Of a stretch of DNA of 42,002 nucleotides, positions 9,329-19,413 are shown piece after piece. The notes under the pieces were generated by a model. It ran no database searches. It saw nothing but the letters and a program-made list of their open reading frames with translations, and was not told the origin of the DNA. The first letter of the stretch is position 1. Each line of letters starts with the position of its first letter. The translations under genes and the position numbers were made by a program. This DNA is from Gammaproteobacteria bacterium (GTDB lineage: Bacteria > Pseudomonadota > Gammaproteobacteria > QZLD01): positions 1 to 42,002 of the forward strand of contig QZLD01000142.1 in the NCBI GenBank assembly GCA_004796385.1, written 5' to 3'.

Positions 9329-10093
9329 TCACTTTTGTTTAAATCCCTTTTTAGGTAAATACCTAATTGGATCAACCGGTTTTCCATTGCGGCGGATCTC
9401 AAAATGGAGTCTTGCATTACCTTCGTTATCAACTCCCATCTTTGCTATCTTTTGACCTGCTTTTACGCTATCACCCTCTCCAACCAAAAGAACAGAGTTA
9501 TAACCATAAGCTGTCAAAAACTCTTCGCTGTGTTTTACTATCAATAGTTTTCCATAACCTATCAGACCGCTACCGCTATACACAACTTTTCCTGATCGGG
9601 ATGCGTATACTGATTGTCCTTTTTTCCCGGTTATGTCAATGCCCTTGCTTCCAGTAATACCAGTATTGAAAAGCCTTGCCACTCGACCAATAGTAGGCCA
9701 TCTCCATGAAGAAAGAACTGTGACCTGATCCTCATTTTTGCTTTTTTCAATATTTTTTTTGCGATTTATTTTATTTTTCTTATCTTTAACTTTTTCTTTT
9801 GCTCGCATATTGTTGTTTTTATTGAATTTTAAGCACCTCCTTATATACAGCAACTGACGAGGATAAATTGTGTACGGACTACTGATACCATTACACGCTG
9901 CAAGTTTTTGCAGGTTAATATCATATCTCCAAGATAAAGAGTATAAAGTATCCCCTTTTTCCACTCTGTAAGCCTGTGGCCTGTATGTTCGATTTTCAGT
10001 ACTACGCTTTCTATAACTAGAACAAGATGAAACCAACAATAGGCAAAGCAGAATCAAAAAGTAACTGGCTGATTTTTTCCCTATCACTCTCAT
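9329..10093 (-). CDS. nlpD: NlpD-like lipoprotein, LysM + LytM (M23-like) domain, probable amidase activator
   Basis: Lipobox LLVSSC; LysM YRVEKGDTLYSLSWRYDINLQKLA; degenerate LytM KGIDITGKKGQ...GYGKLLIVKH...RLHFEIRRNGKPVDPIRYLP; nlpD-rpoS order. Confidence 0.93.
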   Translation of the reverse strand: MRVIGKKSASYFLILLCLLLVSSCSSYRKRSTENRTYRPQAYRVEKGDTLYSLSWRYDINLQKLAACNGISSPYTIYPRQLLYIRRCLKFNKNNNMRAKEKVKDKKNKINRKKNIEKSKNEDQVTVLSSWRWPTIGRVARLFNTGITGSKGIDITGKKGQSVYASRSGKVVYSGSGLIGYGKLLIVKHSEEFLTAYGYNSVLLVGEGDSVKAGQKIAKMGVDNEGNARLHFEIRRNGKPVDPIRYLPKKGFKQK

Positions 10094-10223
10094 TCCTAAA
10101 AAACATTTGCTAATTGGATTTGCTATAACACCAAGAACCTTATCATATTGTTACAAAGAATGGGATTATTCCATTTTTAATCTACACTTATGCTGAGTAC
10201 TGTTAATTTTCCGGGCATTAAGA

Positions 10224-11684
10224 ATGGATAAGATAAAACCGATAGATTTGTGGATACGCAATATTGTTGACAGGGAACTTCCTGCAATGGGGTTCACTGT
10301 AAAAACCATTTGTGAACTTCTTGCTAAAAGAACTTCAACTGCAAATGATATCGCCAATACAATACTAAAAGACCCTGGGATGACCTCTACTCTTTTGAGA
10401 GTAGCAAATAGTGCTTATTACAATACAGGAGGATCTGAAATAACCACTGTAAGCAGAGCTGTGGTTCTTTTAGGATCGCAGGCAATAAGAAACTTAAGCC
10501 TTTCAGTATCCGTAATGGAAAATGTTATCAAAGGTGCAAAAAAAGACCGCCAGCTTCAGCTATTAGCCAAGTCAATGTTTGCCGCTACCCAAGCGAAATC
10601 ACTTGCAATTAAAAGAAATCATCCTCATCCTGAAGAGGTATTTATTGCTACTCTTCTTTATCATCTTGGGGAAATGACTTTCTGGTGTGTTGATTCAAGA
10701 GAGGCTCTTGCGCTGGATAAAGCGCTATCGAACCCCCGTATTCCTAGGGCAGTTGCAGAAAAAGAGATTCTCGGATTCAGATTCGCGCAATTAACCCATG
10801 CCCTGTCATATGAATGGAATCTTGGGGATGCTTTGCGCGAAGCTTTAATCTTCAGCGATGGCAGAAACGGTGAAGCAGATGCCAGAAATATTGTTCTGAG
10901 CCACCAGATAGAAAACGCCTCCAGAAACGGCATAGAATCGCCAATAATGAACTGGGTATGCAAACGCACTTCCGACTTCATCCAAAAACCTGTGGATGAG
11001 GTCAAAACCATTGTTACCACTACTGCTGAAACAGCACAAGAAACGGCCGATGAAATGGGGGTTGACCTGAAATGGCGTGTAAAACCTGAAAAAGATCTGA
11101 TTAAAGTCAGCAGAGAATATAATGATAGAGCTTCTTCAGTATCAAGAGATGTTCAGAATCAGATCAGCTCTGAAATTGACAAAATGATACCCAGCAAGCC
11201 TGATGTTCAGCTTATCCTAAGAATGATAATTGAGGGAATTCAACGCGGTGGGAACATGGATAGAACTTTATTGGCAATTCTTACACCGGACAGAAATAAA
11301 CTGATTGTAAAATATCAACTTGGTGATGAATCATCAGTTTTCTGCAAAAAATTTGATTTCCCTCTGGAAAATAACAGCATGAGACTTTTCCCGTTCATTA
11401 TGAGGCAGATTAAAAGACCTGTATGGATAAGTAAAAATAATGCGGGAGGCATTGATAAAATGATAACCACTGAAATTCGTAACCTTACAGAAGGAAACGA
11501 TTTCCTTGTTGCGCCTTTAATTATTGATGATAAAGATATCGGAATGATCTATTCCGACAGAGGAATAAGTAAATCTCAAATGGATAGGGAAGCTTTTGAA
11601 AATTTCTGTAGATTCGCACAGCAAGCAAATACCTGCTTACACAGGATTCATGAATCACCGCTAAAGCCTTATTTAACAAGCTAA
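10224..11684 (+). CDS. HDOD domain protein with C-terminal GAF-like region
   Basis: N-terminal HDOD features (LPAMGFTVKTICELLAKRTSTANDIANTILKDPGMTSTLLRVANSAYY, ISRAVVLLGSQAIRNLSLSV-like); C-terminal GAF-like segment (DRTLLAILTPDRNKLIVKYQLGDE). Confidence 0.85.
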   Translation: MDKIKPIDLWIRNIVDRELPAMGFTVKTICELLAKRTSTANDIANTILKDPGMTSTLLRVANSAYYNTGGSEITTVSRAVVLLGSQAIRNLSLSVSVMENVIKGAKKDRQLQLLAKSMFAATQAKSLAIKRNHPHPEEVFIATLLYHLGEMTFWCVDSREALALDKALSNPRIPRAVAEKEILGFRFAQLTHALSYEWNLGDALREALIFSDGRNGEADARNIVLSHQIENASRNGIESPIMNWVCKRTSDFIQKPVDEVKTIVTTTAETAQETADEMGVDLKWRVKPEKDLIKVSREYNDRASSVSRDVQNQISSEIDKMIPSKPDVQLILRMIIEGIQRGGNMDRTLLAILTPDRNKLIVKYQLGDESSVFCKKFDFPLENNSMRLFPFIMRQIKRPVWISKNNAGGIDKMITTEIRNLTEGNDFLVAPLIIDDKDIGMIYSDRGISKSQMDREAFENFCRFAQQANTCLHRIHESPLKPYLTS

Positions 11685-11688
11685 AAGA

Positions 11689-12117
11689 TCAAAGGTTAGC
11701 TGCTATCTCAATCTCGCAGTCCTTGACCCACTTAACGGATTCGTCACTTAAAATGAATGGCATTTCACCTCCATCAAGCATCAACCCATCAACTTTTTCA
11801 CACAAAACTCCAGCAGCAATTACTGAAGTAATATATTGGCAATAATCATTATAAGTAATCAGCACTATTGCGTTTTTGCGGTCACCTACAATTTTAAGGT
11901 CTGAAGCGTCTAATTCTGAAATATCAATCTCGTCAAAATAGCACTCAAAACCACCTTTTTTGCCCTTATAACTGCATTTTACAAAACCATCTACAGTTAG
12001 TGGATCAAAGTCGATTTCAAGCTCAGCATCAAATCCGCTCGCTTTAATCGCCTTTGCCCACTCTTGCGCTGTTATCATTTTCTCCTTATTAAGGAGAACT
12101 ACATTTTCAACCGACAT
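11689..12117 (-). CDS. Hypothetical protein, 142 aa
   Basis: Intact ORF, 8 bp downstream of rnfH on the same strand; no family recognised with confidence. Confidence 0.7.
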   Translation of the reverse strand: MSVENVVLLNKEKMITAQEWAKAIKASGFDAELEIDFDPLTVDGFVKCSYKGKKGGFECYFDEIDISELDASDLKIVGDRKNAIVLITYNDYCQYITSVIAAGVLCEKVDGLMLDGGEMPFILSDESVKWVKDCEIEIAANL

Positions 12118-12125
12118 TCAATTCC

Positions 12126-12452
12126 CTATGATTCTGCAGCTGACGCAGCTTCAGCCTTTGCCTTATCTCTCTCGGCCTTCTCTTTTCTGGCTGTTTTCGG
12201 ATCAACCTGAAGAGGCCTTAATATCTCAATTCTATCCCACTCATTAAGAACAGTATCCGCTTTTGCCTTTTTTCCAAAAATAGAAACAGCATGTTTATTA
12301 AGATCTACTTCCGGGTAACGTTTGTAAACACCGGACATTTCGACCGCATCCTCAAGCTTTGTTCCTTCAGGAACTGCAACCTCAAGTATTGCTTGCTGAT
12401 CAACCGATCTGGCGTATGCAACCTCTACCTTTATCTTTTTTACTTCAGTCAT
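12126..12452 (-). CDS. rnfH: RnfH family protein
   Basis: VEVAYARSVDQQAILEVAVPEGTKLEDAV...GIFGK-like...RIEILRPLQVDPKTARKEKA; overlaps the ratA 3' end by 8 bp. Confidence 0.9.
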   Translation of the reverse strand: MTEVKKIKVEVAYARSVDQQAILEVAVPEGTKLEDAVEMSGVYKRYPEVDLNKHAVSIFGKKAKADTVLNEWDRIEILRPLQVDPKTARKEKAERDKAKAEAASAAES

Positions 12453-12873
12453 ATATTTCTCCAGCTCTTTTTACAAATGCCTTCACCATAGTATTGGCAG
12501 CATGATTAAAAACCATTCCGAAAACCCGTTTAATTAAACCGCTTGAATATTCATATTCAAGTCTTAGGCTTACTTTGCAGGCGTGATCATCAAGAGCAAA
12601 AAAGCGCCACTCTCCGGTAAGGGAGGAAAAAGGGCCTTCAACAAGTTTAAGCCTTATATAATGCCCTTTTTTTCGATTATTTACTGTTGAAAAAGACTCA
12701 TTAATCCCACCTTTCTGAATTCCGATTCTGGCAAACATATCATTACCATCAATATTCAGAACCTCGCTGGCTTTACACCAAGGCAGAAATAACTTATATG
12801 ATTCAACATCATCCACCATCTCAAACATCTGTTCTGCTGAATATGGAACTAATTGACTCTTTTCTACAATCAT
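12445..12873 (-). CDS. ratA: RatA/Coq10-like SRPBCC protein
   Basis: VPYSAEQMFEMVDDVESYKLFLPWCKASEVL and C-terminal NHAANTMVKAFVKRAGEIY typical of RatA; upstream of and overlapping rnfH. Confidence 0.9.
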   Translation of the reverse strand: MIVEKSQLVPYSAEQMFEMVDDVESYKLFLPWCKASEVLNIDGNDMFARIGIQKGGINESFSTVNNRKKGHYIRLKLVEGPFSSLTGEWRFFALDDHACKVSLRLEYEYSSGLIKRVFGMVFNHAANTMVKAFVKRAGEIYD

Positions 12874-13000
12874 CCAAGACTGCCCGCTAAAAAACCGAGT
12901 GATTATACCTTACGATAGTATTGTAACCAAGTAGCAACCATAGGCGATAACCTGAAAATAAAAATTCTTACGATGGAAATTAAAAATCTGCCTGGGGCAT

Positions 13001-13603
13001 TTATGGCTTTTTCTTATGCTCTCTGATTTTATCCAGCTCTTTCTCAAGACAATCCGGACAAAGACCATGAGAAAACCCCATCCCCCACTCTTTATTAAAA
13101 TATTGTTCCAGTTTCTGCAAAGCCTGGTCTCCATTACGAATCACTTTACATCTGGAACAGATTGGAATCAGCTTATTTATCTCCGCAATCTCTTCAAAGT
13201 CCTCCATTATTAATATTACAAAATCGTCTCCATTGTATTTAAAAGGCGCTGTTGTAATTAATAAAAACACTTCGGTTATCTCGCCATTTTTTAATAGATC
13301 CATTCTGGTTCTTTTTCTATTAATCGTATTTCCTGAAAGTGTAGCCTTTACAGAGTTTCTGATATCGCAATATTTACACTGCTCTGATGTTCCACAACCT
13401 CCGCTTGAGTTATGATGATGGTAACAATCAAAAGCATCACCACCCCGCTTACCCTCAATAGTTTCAAACCAATAATGAGTAACTGATAACCCCGAACGAT
13501 TACCAAAGAGAATTTCTGCATTTTCATCTATAACAAAGACCATTGCAGGCATCGAGTTAAATACTGCCCCAAGCAGATCTGCCGTATAGATATTATCTTT
13601 CAT
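13001..13603 (-). CDS. PAS-domain protein with C-terminal Cys pairs
   Basis: AVFNSMPAMVFVIDENAEILFGNRSG (PAS) and ICSRCKVIRN...FSHGLCPDCLEKEL (paired CxxC). The internal ATG at 13603 avoids overlap with the upstream gene. Confidence 0.75.
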   Translation of the reverse strand: MKDNIYTADLLGAVFNSMPAMVFVIDENAEILFGNRSGLSVTHYWFETIEGKRGGDAFDCYHHHNSSGGCGTSEQCKYCDIRNSVKATLSGNTINRKRTRMDLLKNGEITEVFLLITTAPFKYNGDDFVILIMEDFEEIAEINKLIPICSRCKVIRNGDQALQKLEQYFNKEWGMGFSHGLCPDCLEKELDKIREHKKKP

Positions 13604-13608
13604 ATTAT

Positions 13609-14229
13609 TTATTCTGTTTTTTTGCTTAAATACCTTCTGGTATTTGTTAATACTTTGGGAATGCTCTCTTCTGTAAAATAATCTACTATCCACCCCAGCC
13701 CAAAAGGAATCTCCCCCGGGTCGGTAAAAACATAATAGGTAACGATAATTCCATCATTAACTCTTTTGTCTTTTTCAAACTTCCAATAACCTATTGTGTT
13801 ATCTATAGATTGTAGTTTCGGCACCTCCGGCCAATCAATCATCTTCCAGCTTATCTGTGCGTCGCTATCTTTTTTATTAAGCTTAAACAAAAGACGATAT
13901 TTTTTAACCTTCCCCAGAGGAAGCCCTATAGTGTTATCTGTTGTTATTACGCCATCTTCTCTTTTGTTTACTATTATACTTTTCAGATCAGGCATAAATT
14001 CCGGGTGGGTTTTGAAATCGGTAAGGATATTAAAAATAGTGTCTATATCGGTTTTAAAAATTGCTATCGCTATATATGTACGGCTATTTTGTCCACCGCT
14101 ATATTCATTAGCCTGCTGTTTTATTATTATTTCGCCTTGCTTAAGTTTTTTTATTTCTGAATCAGTCACAACACTTGCGTAACTTATAACATTAAAAAAT
14201 ATAAGCATTAAGAAAATATTAATCCGCAT
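13609..14229 (-). CDS. Secreted/periplasmic SRPBCC (START-like) protein
   Basis: N-terminal signal peptide (MRINIFLMLIFFNVISYAS); FKTDIDTIFNILTDFKTHPEFMPDLKSIIV resembles SRPBCC/START-type lipid-binding folds. Confidence 0.7.
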   Translation of the reverse strand: MRINIFLMLIFFNVISYASVVTDSEIKKLKQGEIIIKQQANEYSGGQNSRTYIAIAIFKTDIDTIFNILTDFKTHPEFMPDLKSIIVNKREDGVITTDNTIGLPLGKVKKYRLLFKLNKKDSDAQISWKMIDWPEVPKLQSIDNTIGYWKFEKDKRVNDGIIVTYYVFTDPGEIPFGLGWIVDYFTEESIPKVLTNTRRYLSKKTE

Positions 14230-14239
14230 ATTAAACGCT

Positions 14240-14980
14240 CTATATCTGCTCTACAACATGCTCGAGCAATACTTTAACATTCTGCATTCCCTCATCAAGA
14301 TTACGGTTTATCTCTTCCATGGTTATCTCTTCCTGGGTGATTCCTGCAGCCCAATTTGCCATTACCACACAGGCTGCATATGACATATCTAATTCTCTTG
14401 CAAGAGATGCTTCAGGCATTCCTGTCATCCCGACAATATCACAACCATCCTGCTGCATTCTTTTTATTTCTGCCATTGTTTCAAGACGAGGGCCTTGGGT
14501 TGCACCATAAGTTCCACCGCCTCCATACTCAATATTTGCGCCCTCGGCTGCTTTTATCAAAAGTTTTCTCAAACCAGATGAATAGGGATAGGTAAAATCG
14601 ATATGGGTTACATGATCAAGGTCAGATTCAAAAAATGTCTGCTTGCGCGAATGGGTGTAATCAATTATCTGATCCGGAAAAGCTATCATTCCGGGCTTAT
14701 ATTCAGGTTTCATTGTTCCTACTGCCGCGATAGCAAGTATTCTTTTTGCTCCAATATTGTTTAATGCCCAAATATTTGCCCGATAATTTACCATATGCGG
14801 CGGTATGGTATGCCCTACCCCATGCCTTGCTAAAAACGCTATTTTTTTACCACAAAGCTCTCCATGCACAATCGGTGCAGAAACTTCTCCATATGGGGTA
14901 TGTACCACCTCTCTACGAACTATATTCAGGGTTTCCAAGGTGGTTAATCCTGTTCCGCCTATTATTGCAAGATCTGTCAT
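14240..14980 (-). CDS. S-methyl-5'-thioinosine phosphorylase (MTAP/PNP family)
   Basis: IIGGTGLTTLE, FLARHGVGHTIPPHMVNYRANIWAL, DHVTHIDFTYPY, GATQGPRLETMAEI, DIVGMTGMPEASLARELDMSYA; matches the Pseudomonas PA3004-type enzyme. Confidence 0.9.
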   Translation of the reverse strand: MTDLAIIGGTGLTTLETLNIVRREVVHTPYGEVSAPIVHGELCGKKIAFLARHGVGHTIPPHMVNYRANIWALNNIGAKRILAIAAVGTMKPEYKPGMIAFPDQIIDYTHSRKQTFFESDLDHVTHIDFTYPYSSGLRKLLIKAAEGANIEYGGGGTYGATQGPRLETMAEIKRMQQDGCDIVGMTGMPEASLARELDMSYAACVVMANWAAGITQEEITMEEINRNLDEGMQNVKVLLEHVVEQI

Positions 14981-15005
14981 TATGCTTCCTTTCTTTATAT
15001 CTTTT

Positions 15006-16085
15006 CTATCCAAGATTTTTAGCCAGCAACGGGCCTATTTTCCTGCTCAATGATAATGGCATTTTTTTCCAGCCATTTACAAAAAGACGGTATTTGGGAT
15101 TAAGTGGATTTATCTCCGGCATTTGATTCGCTTTTACCAGATAATACTGATAAGGCAATGGCTGAGGTTCAAAACCCCAGTTTTTCTTAAAACTATATGC
15201 TCCGGTACCGATTTTGCTTCTTCCGTAATCAAATATTGTATAGCCTTTATCTGCCGCACGACGCATGACTTCCCAATACATAAAGTCATTTCCTTTATAA
15301 GCTCTGGCTGCATCTGTACCGCCCCCATAGTATGGTATAACTTCATTTTTAAAGTAGAAATTCATTACGCTGGCTATTACTTCTTTATCTTTAAGGATAG
15401 TAACTATATCGCAGTCATTAGCAAATTCATCTTTAATTGCCTGAAAATATTTCTTTGGAAAAACAGGCGTTCCCAGCCTCCAGACACTAAATGAGTAGGC
15501 GTGAAAAAATCTGTCGATATCTGTATCTATCTCACTTATCAACTCCGCCTTTATACCTTTACGAACTACGGCCCTCTGTTTTCGGGGAATTGCTTTTAGG
15601 TTCTCTTCATGATCCAAGCTTATCTCTTTGCGAAAAGTCACATATAGTTCTTTTGTTGGCCAATCCGGATAGCAAATTTCTCTTTCACGCAATTCAAGAG
15701 CATCAACTTTAAGATCTTCCGCTATCTGACATGCTCTTTTTTCAAGCATTGTTTTTATTTCCCGAGTATCTGCAATTGCTCCACCATAAACAGCAAAAGG
15801 CAAACTGATAAGGCTATTACCAAAAAGTTTGCTTTTTATATGGCCAAGAGGCATAACTCCTTTAATATCTCCAGCATTTGTTTTTGCAAGCAAATAATAG
15901 GATTTATGATTTAGTGTTTTTTCCAGTATTTTCCGCCAACCTATTCTGTGAAAAAAAGTCGAATCATCCCTTGAGAAGATGTAATCATCCCATCTCTGCT
16001 CATCACCATTAGAAAACAATTCTATTGTGATCGCCTCATGACCCGCAGTGTTTTGGTCTGCTTTAGTAGCAGCTCCGTTTTCCAT
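15006..16085 (-). CDS. FemAB family XrtA/PEP-CTERM system-associated protein
   Basis: FemAB/GNAT-like motifs (FFHRIGWRKILEKTLNHKSYYLLAK, PYYGGGTDAARAYKGNDFMYWEVMRRAADKGYTIFDYGRSKIGTGAYSFKKNWGFEPQPLPYQY), adjacent to XrtA-type genes. Confidence 0.88.
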   Translation of the reverse strand: MENGAATKADQNTAGHEAITIELFSNGDEQRWDDYIFSRDDSTFFHRIGWRKILEKTLNHKSYYLLAKTNAGDIKGVMPLGHIKSKLFGNSLISLPFAVYGGAIADTREIKTMLEKRACQIAEDLKVDALELREREICYPDWPTKELYVTFRKEISLDHEENLKAIPRKQRAVVRKGIKAELISEIDTDIDRFFHAYSFSVWRLGTPVFPKKYFQAIKDEFANDCDIVTILKDKEVIASVMNFYFKNEVIPYYGGGTDAARAYKGNDFMYWEVMRRAADKGYTIFDYGRSKIGTGAYSFKKNWGFEPQPLPYQYYLVKANQMPEINPLNPKYRLFVNGWKKMPLSLSRKIGPLLAKNLG

Positions 16086-16106
16086 AAATTCTCCATTGAC
16101 TTGCGA

Positions 16107-16994
16107 TTATGTTCTTTCTAAATAAATACTATCTACCCGACCCCATACAAAATCATCCAACAATATCTTTAACCGATTTTCCATTTTTTTTAGATTCGTG
16201 TAGTGACGCACTTTGGTTTTTAGCGATATGTTATGTTGCTGTGGTTGCTCAGGATCTATCTCCCACGGATGAAAATAAAAAATCGCGGGCTCTTTATCTT
16301 TTCTATTTACTCTTCCAATTGCATATTTTGACCAAAAGTATGGCAGCAACCTAAAGTATCCTCCACCTCCGCAAGGAAAATTTTTACCTAATAATCTGGT
16401 TGTAGTGACGGGAATCTCAATAAATGCTGTTTTTTTTCCATTTTTTTTATTTGGTCTAAATGCAAAACGAGGAGAATCCGGCATTCCATACAGATCATGT
16501 TTTATTGGATAGATGCTGGAACTGTATCTGTATCCTGCCTCTTCAAGAAGTTCCAACACCCAGAGGTTAGTTGCTCCAATAGAGTAACTGGGCGCTCTGT
16601 AACCAATAACTTCAACACCGGAAATATCTTCAAGAATTTTTTTTGTGGTGGTTATATCGCTATAGAAGCTGCTCTTATCAAAATTCGTTACCCGTACATG
16701 ATCATAACCATGACTTGCCAGCTCATGCCCTGAATCGACGACCTTCCTTATAAGTTTAGGGTATCTTTCGGCAACCCAACCAAGTACAAAGAAGGTTGCT
16801 TTAATATTTTTTTCTGCAAATATTTCCAGAACTCTATTGGTATTATTCTCTACCCTGCAGGGAATATCCTGCCACTGCGCTCTTTTTATATATTTTTCAA
16901 AGGCTGATACCTGAAAGTAATCTTCGACATCTACCGTCATAGCGTTTAACAAGGGCTTCTTCTGCTCCGCCGGATTTTTTGCCGGATGCTCCAT
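16107..16994 (-). CDS. XrtA/PEP-CTERM system-associated polysaccharide deacetylase
   Basis: MTVDVEDYFQVSAFE, TFFVLGWVAERYPKLIRKVVDSGHELASHGYDH, IGYRAPSYSI, FYFHPWEIDPEQP. ATG at 16994 has AAGAAGG upstream. Confidence 0.9.
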   Translation of the reverse strand: MEHPAKNPAEQKKPLLNAMTVDVEDYFQVSAFEKYIKRAQWQDIPCRVENNTNRVLEIFAEKNIKATFFVLGWVAERYPKLIRKVVDSGHELASHGYDHVRVTNFDKSSFYSDITTTKKILEDISGVEVIGYRAPSYSIGATNLWVLELLEEAGYRYSSSIYPIKHDLYGMPDSPRFAFRPNKKNGKKTAFIEIPVTTTRLLGKNFPCGGGGYFRLLPYFWSKYAIGRVNRKDKEPAIFYFHPWEIDPEQPQQHNISLKTKVRHYTNLKKMENRLKILLDDFVWGRVDSIYLERT

Positions 16995-16996
16995 AT

Positions 16997-18136
16997 CTAC
17001 CTTCTTTGAAACCATTCTTCTATATGAGCAACAATTCTTTCTGCTGCTTTGCCATCCCAAAATTCGGGAATATTGCCAGCCCTTCCGCCTGTTTCCATAA
17101 CATCATTAAATGTATGGATGATTTTCCTCTTATCAGAGCCAACTATAGTGTTGGTGCCTTCCGTTACTGTTATCGGTCTTTCTGTAGAATCACGCAGGGT
17201 TATACACGGAATACCCAGCGAGGTTGTCTCTTCCTGTATACCTCCTGAATCGGTAAGCACAACCTTTGCCCCTTTCATTAGCCCCAACATCTGAAGATAT
17301 CCTGCCGGTGGTAATTTTAATATTCCCGGCTGCTCAAAGAAATCAGATAGCCCATAAGATCCAATTCTTGCTGCTGTACGCGGATGCACAGGGAAAACCA
17401 GAGGCAATTCTTTGCTGATTTGTGTAAGTGTTTCCAATAATGATTCAAGTACCTCTTTCGAGTCTACATTGGATGGACGATGCAGAGTCATAACTCCATA
17501 GCTACCATCTTCACCGCTGAAAAGCCTGCCTCCTCCATTATCTCTGAATATCTCTTTTGCTGAAACAGCATTAGGCAGGTTCATTTTCAGGGTATCTATC
17601 ATAACATTGCCTGCAAAATAAATTTTCTCTTCTGCTATACCCTCTTTAGCAAGATTTTCCTTTGCCTCTTTTTCTGTTAAATAGAGTAGGTCGGATATCT
17701 GATCGGTCAGTATTCTGTTTATCTCTTCCGGCATGTTTCTGTCGCCACTACGAAGACCCGCTTCCACATGAATCAGCGGAATATTCTTTTTAACCGCAAC
17801 CAAACCACAGGCTATTGTGGAATTAACATCTCCTACCACCAATACTGCATCAGGAGTTTTCTGATCCAGTATTGGTTCAAATCTCTTCATTATTTCTGCC
17901 GTTTGCACTGCGTGGCTACCGGAACCAACTTCAAGATCAACATCAGGCTCCGGAATTCCAAGTTGATCAAAAAATGATTTTTTCATGGCCTCGTCATAAT
18001 GCTGACCCGTATGAACTAAGGTTGCATTTATAATCTGACTTTTTTTTATTGCGGCCATAAGCGGAGCTATTTTCATAAAGTTAGGTCTTGCCCCTACAAC
18101 ACAGATTATCTCTTTTGTATTATTTTCCTGACTCAT
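16997..18136 (-). CDS. wecB: UDP-N-acetylglucosamine 2-epimerase (non-hydrolysing)
   Basis: VVGARPNFMKIAPLMAAI, LVHTGQHYDEAM, VVGDVNSTIACGLVA, HVEAGLRSGDRNMPEEINRILTDQ, LTDSGGIQEETTSLGIPCITLRDSTERP. Confidence 0.94.
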   Translation of the reverse strand: MSQENNTKEIICVVGARPNFMKIAPLMAAIKKSQIINATLVHTGQHYDEAMKKSFFDQLGIPEPDVDLEVGSGSHAVQTAEIMKRFEPILDQKTPDAVLVVGDVNSTIACGLVAVKKNIPLIHVEAGLRSGDRNMPEEINRILTDQISDLLYLTEKEAKENLAKEGIAEEKIYFAGNVMIDTLKMNLPNAVSAKEIFRDNGGGRLFSGEDGSYGVMTLHRPSNVDSKEVLESLLETLTQISKELPLVFPVHPRTAARIGSYGLSDFFEQPGILKLPPAGYLQMLGLMKGAKVVLTDSGGIQEETTSLGIPCITLRDSTERPITVTEGTNTIVGSDKRKIIHTFNDVMETGGRAGNIPEFWDGKAAERIVAHIEEWFQRR

Positions 18137-18230
18137 TATTTTTCCTTCTGCTCTCTTTTAGTAAATTTTAAAGAGCTGAGTTTATCCTCTTTTTATTACG
18201 TTATTTTTTCTTTTATTAATTGAATTTCGT

Positions 18231-19376
18231 TTACTTTGGTTTAAACGTCTTTAGCTGAAAAGTATCAAATTCCGATTCCATGCCTCCACCAAGACGTCCA
18301 ACGAGCATTCCATGAAGATATTCTATCTTCCTTTCAAGACCGGTAACTCTCTCTTCAAGTGAATCTATTTTTGCTTTAGCCTCTACAAGTTCTTCCGATT
18401 TTTTCTTAAGCTCTTCAGTAACATGAATTTCGTGACTTTTTGATGGTACAGTTCCTGCCTTTTCCATATGCTCATCAACTGAATTCATATCATATTTAAT
18501 TGATGAATTTGCAGGTCTTACTTGCTGTCCCAATGATGAGAAAGATTCTATTCCGGTTATTGCTTTCATTTCATTTTTTAGCTCATCAACAACTGTCTGC
18601 ACTACTTCTTTATCGAAAACATCCAACTGATGCAAAGCACCTAAAAGAAGCAATCTGTCACAAAGGCGATTTACGCGCCTTGGAACACCGTGGGTTTCCA
18701 TATAGATAAGCTCAAATGCTTCTGATGTGAATTTTGGGTTACTACGCCAGCCACATTTTATAAGGCGATACATTATGTAATCCTCTGTCTCCTTTTCCGT
18801 AAGCGGTTCAAGGTGACATGAGGCAATAATACGCTGCCTAAACTGCTCCATTGAGTCATGTGCCAAAAGATGCCTTAACTCAACTTGTCCCAACATAAAG
18901 CATTGCATAATCGGCTTACTGTTATGGTTAATATTGGATAACATTCTTAGCTCTTCGATACCCGGAAGAGATAGGTTTTGCGCTTCATCAATAACAAGCA
19001 GCACTCTTTTGCCTTCATTTGCCTTCTGCTTTAGAAATGTTTCTATAGCATGCAAAACCTGCGTTTTTGATAATCCCTCTGTTGAAATACCAAAAGAGGC
19101 GGCAACTAAGAACGGCATTTCATTACCATCAATCTGGGTGGTTACTATTCTGGAAGCAACCACAGGACCAAATTCGAGTACGGAGAAAAGTCTTTCAACA
19201 AGAGTGGTCTTACCTGTCCCAATCTCTCCTGTTATTACGATAAATCCTTCCGCCTGTTTAAGGCCATATTGAAGATAGGCAAACCCCTGATTGTGAACCT
19301 TGCTCCCGAAAAACAAGCTGGCACTCGGCGTAAGCTGAAAAGGATTACCTTTTAATTTGTAAAATTCTTCATACAT
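18231..19376 (-). CDS. XrtA/PEP-CTERM system-associated AAA ATPase (ExeA-like)
   Basis: MYEEFYKLKGNPFQLTPSASLFFGSKVHNQGFAYLQYGL, Walker A GEIGTGKTT, Walker B VLLVIDEAQN, GVPRRVNRLCDRLLL. Confidence 0.92.
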   Translation of the reverse strand: MYEEFYKLKGNPFQLTPSASLFFGSKVHNQGFAYLQYGLKQAEGFIVITGEIGTGKTTLVERLFSVLEFGPVVASRIVTTQIDGNEMPFLVAASFGISTEGLSKTQVLHAIETFLKQKANEGKRVLLVIDEAQNLSLPGIEELRMLSNINHNSKPIMQCFMLGQVELRHLLAHDSMEQFRQRIIASCHLEPLTEKETEDYIMYRLIKCGWRSNPKFTSEAFELIYMETHGVPRRVNRLCDRLLLLGALHQLDVFDKEVVQTVVDELKNEMKAITGIESFSSLGQQVRPANSSIKYDMNSVDEHMEKAGTVPSKSHEIHVTEELKKKSEELVEAKAKIDSLEERVTGLERKIEYLHGMLVGRLGGGMESEFDTFQLKTFKPK

Positions 19377-19413
19377 AGCTACACCACTCACAATAGGATA
19401 AAGATGAAATATT

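Noticed and set aside
9329-10093. Active M23 endopeptidase
   Set aside because: LytM metal ligands are missing (KGIDI for HxGxD, RLHFE for HLHFE), as in E. coli NlpD, so called as amidase activator rather than enzyme.
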